This document shows positions 5,157 through 6,451 of a DNA stretch of 6,451 bases, piece by piece (the first letter of the stretch is position 1; each line of letters opens with the position of its first letter). The stretch is taken from NCBI GenBank assembly GCA_946624335.1, contig CAMOSA010000138.1, forward strand, positions 1 through 6,451. The letters are read 5' to 3'. Position numbers and translations under genes: made by a program. The stretch comes from an uncultured Prevotellaceae bacterium. GTDB taxonomy: Bacteria; Bacteroidota; Bacteroidia; Bacteroidales; Bacteroidaceae. The notes beneath the pieces were generated by a model. That model was not told the DNA's origin, ran no database searches, and worked only from the letters and a program-made list of their open reading frames with translations.

Positions 5157-6119
5157 TCACTCGTATTTGAAGTAGCCTTTGCGGAGGGTGATGGTGCCCT
5201 TGCGGATGCCGTTGCTGAGTGGGTGCTTGAAGCGGTAGGGGCCTGTCAGGTCACCTCGCTCGTCGAGCTTGAGGTGTAGCTCAAGCCAGATGTCGGAGGC
5301 ATTGATGTCGTGGCTGTGGTTCTCGAAGACGTCGAGCGTCTCGCCGTCGAAGGTGGCGTGGGCGTGGTCAAAGCCATACATACGGTAGACGTTGCACTCC
5401 GTCACCTCCAGCTCGTCGCCCTTCAGCTCCAGCTTCAGCAGCAGCTCCGGCACATCGTCGCCGACCCATCCCCAGTAGCCTTCCAGCTGCGGCAGGGTCT
5501 TGCGCCGCACCACTTCGGGGCTGGGGTTATCCCTGTAGTATTGCATGATACGCAGCATTTCCGCCCGTTCGGAGTAACCCTCCTCGCTGTTCTCGTGAAA
5601 TTCGGGGAAGTGGAAGTCGTCGACGAACCAGTTGCCACGCTCGAAGACGAGGTCCAGCTGGACGCGGTGCTCGTCGCAGTTCTTGACCGTGACCTCGGCC
5701 ACGGCTGTCGTGTCGGTGATGTCGCGTATGGCTTGGATCGTATAGTCCCATTCCGGGCTGAAGTCCTGTCCTACCACCCAGTGGTCGTAACCCAGGAAAT
5801 AGCCATCGAAGCCGTTTCCTTCAGACAGCTGTATGCCCTGCTGTAACAGGGTGTTGTACGCCGCGGAGCAATAGAGGCTGTCGTGGTTCCCTCCAAAGTA
5901 TTCATCATTCCTGATCAGTCCTCTGATATCGCTGTATATCGAGTCGATGCGCGACCGGATAAACGTTTCCGTGTGCTGTACGTCGCCGCCGATGGCGTCG
6001 ATGGTGTCGTTCTGGGCTTCAGCCACCGAGTCCGTGTCGACGGAGCCGGGATTGGTGCGGCCTCCGCAGGCCGTCAGCATGAGTGCGGCTACCGTTGCCG
6101 CAAGATACAATTTGTTCAT
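5157..6119 (-). CDS. Lipoprotein with DUF3828/NTF2-like middle region
   Basis: A 320-aa predicted lipoprotein exported by Sec and anchored through its N-terminal Cys. MNKLYLAATVAALMLTACGG has a short positive start, a hydrophobic core and a lipobox LTAC with Cys18. After an acidic low-complexity stretch (about 21-45), residues about 48-165 resemble DUF3828/NTF2-like domains: FIRSRIDSIYSDI, then YDHWVVGQDFSPEWDY, then FERGNWFVDDFHFPE. Residues about 205-320 are rich in beta-strand pattern (LLLKLELKGDELEV, WLELHLKLDERGDL, GTITLRKG), perhaps a lipocalin-like barrel. The open frame extends to 6290, but the promoter lies inside that extension, so a later ATG must be used: 6119, or 6128 giving MSTMNKLYL. 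I prefer 6119 because of ribosome-site spacing. No operon partner is visible. The function is unknown. Confidence 0.8.
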   Translation of the reverse strand: MNKLYLAATVAALMLTACGGRTNPGSVDTDSVAEAQNDTIDAIGGDVQHTETFIRSRIDSIYSDIRGLIRNDEYFGGNHDSLYCSAAYNTLLQQGIQLSEGNGFDGYFLGYDHWVVGQDFSPEWDYTIQAIRDITDTTAVAEVTVKNCDEHRVQLDLVFERGNWFVDDFHFPEFHENSEEGYSERAEMLRIMQYYRDNPSPEVVRRKTLPQLEGYWGWVGDDVPELLLKLELKGDELEVTECNVYRMYGFDHAHATFDGETLDVFENHSHDINASDIWLELHLKLDERGDLTGPYRFKHPLSNGIRKGTITLRKGYFKYE

Positions 6120-6145
6120 CGTGCTCATTCTTATCGTTTCGGCGA

Positions 6146-6177
6146 CAAAGATAAGGGGATTTATCGGTTGCGCCAAA
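6146..6177 (-). promoter_or_regulatory. Bacteroidota promoter of the lipoprotein gene
   Basis: On the minus strand, TTTG (6174-6177), a 20-base gap, and TATCTTTG (6146-6153) match both Bacteroidota boxes. Transcription would start near 6140, about 20 bases before the ATG at 6119. It excludes the upstream in-frame starts. Confidence 0.8.
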
Positions 6178-6451
6178 TTTTTGAACCGAAAACGCTGCGT
6201 GAGTCCTGTTGAACAGCTCAAGACATAAGTTTCAGTCGCTTGCTGTTCTTCTTCACACGAATGACCACAAATGAGTTCATCAATGACCATAAATATTCAT
6301 GACCATTTGTGTACCTATTCATGGGTAACTATTCTGCGAATCCGATGACGTCAACATGGAGTGCCTCTTTCGGGGCAGAAATCTTACAAATCAATACAAA
6401 TCTAACAGATTATTTGAATGATTTGGACAGATTTGTAAGATTTCTCCAAGT
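6178..6451. other. Non-coding interval upstream of the lipoprotein gene
   Basis: No gene is supported. It carries three copies of ATGACCA (6261, 6283, 6299), an inverted pair CACAAATG (6266-6273) and CATTTGTG (6304-6311), and the large dyad at 6377-6445. The sequence becomes strongly AT-rich towards the right edge. Confidence 0.6.
6377..6445. repeat. 69-bp dyad with 16-bp perfect arms and paired CAAATC sites
   Basis: The arms AGAAATCTTACAAATC (6377-6392) and GATTTGTAAGATTTCT (6430-6445) are perfect reverse complements. Inside, CAAATC recurs at 6397-6402 and GATTTG at 6420-6425, so four half-sites are placed symmetrically about position 6411, each outer and inner pair 10 bp apart. This looks like a multi-site protein-binding region or an element end; the long 37-base interior makes a terminator unlikely. 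Confidence 0.75.

Noticed and set aside
6120..6290. N-terminal extension of the lipoprotein to an ATG at 6290.
   Set aside because: The extension contains both promoter boxes and would bury the lipoprotein signal peptide 57 residues inside the protein.

Overview
The window looks like chromosomal DNA from a GC-rich member of the Bacteroidota, probably Bacteroidales (Prevotella/Bacteroides-like). Three genes are preceded by the Bacteroidota-type -7 promoter box TAnnTTTG, each time as TATCTTTG. The gene content also fits that group: a BT4734/VapE-type primase-helicase, a DUF6078-like protein, an IS200-like transposase with an extra C-terminal domain, and a small lipoprotein. Coding sequence is GC-rich and the intergenic stretches are AT-rich.

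Layout. At the left edge is the 3' part of a ZIP-family metal transporter (+ strand, cut by the window). It meets tail to tail, with a 2-bp gap, a minus-strand HUH/Y1 (RAYT-like) transposase whose promoter lies at about 1666-1673. From 1815 to 4839 lies a self-contained minus-strand module. A DUF6078-like protein is transcribed first, then a 706-aa primase-helicase, with a 103-bp gap that holds two tandem 22-bp repeats. From about 4840 to 5156 there is no gene, but there is a striking 70-bp nested palindrome (5018-5087). A minus-strand lipoprotein with its own promoter follows (5157-6119). The last ~330 bases carry no gene that I can support, but hold degenerate ATGACCA repeats and a highly symmetric 69-bp dyad (6377-6445).

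The most interesting result is that the primase-helicase module has matched ends. A 43-bp inverted repeat (1815-1857 and 4797-4839, 38/43 identical) brackets it. Inside each end, after 32-33 bases, lies an array of GGTGTAGG-type repeats, again in opposite orientation. This outer-repeat, spacer, inner-array pattern is what the ends of a mobile or self-replicating element look like. The only proteins between the ends are the primase-helicase and the small Cys-rich protein, and I see no transposase or integrase there. The neighbouring HUH transposase is outside the repeats and has its own promoter. I propose that 1815-4839 is a discrete mobile or replicative unit of about 3.0 kb. The repeats are seen directly in the sequence; the mobility is inference.
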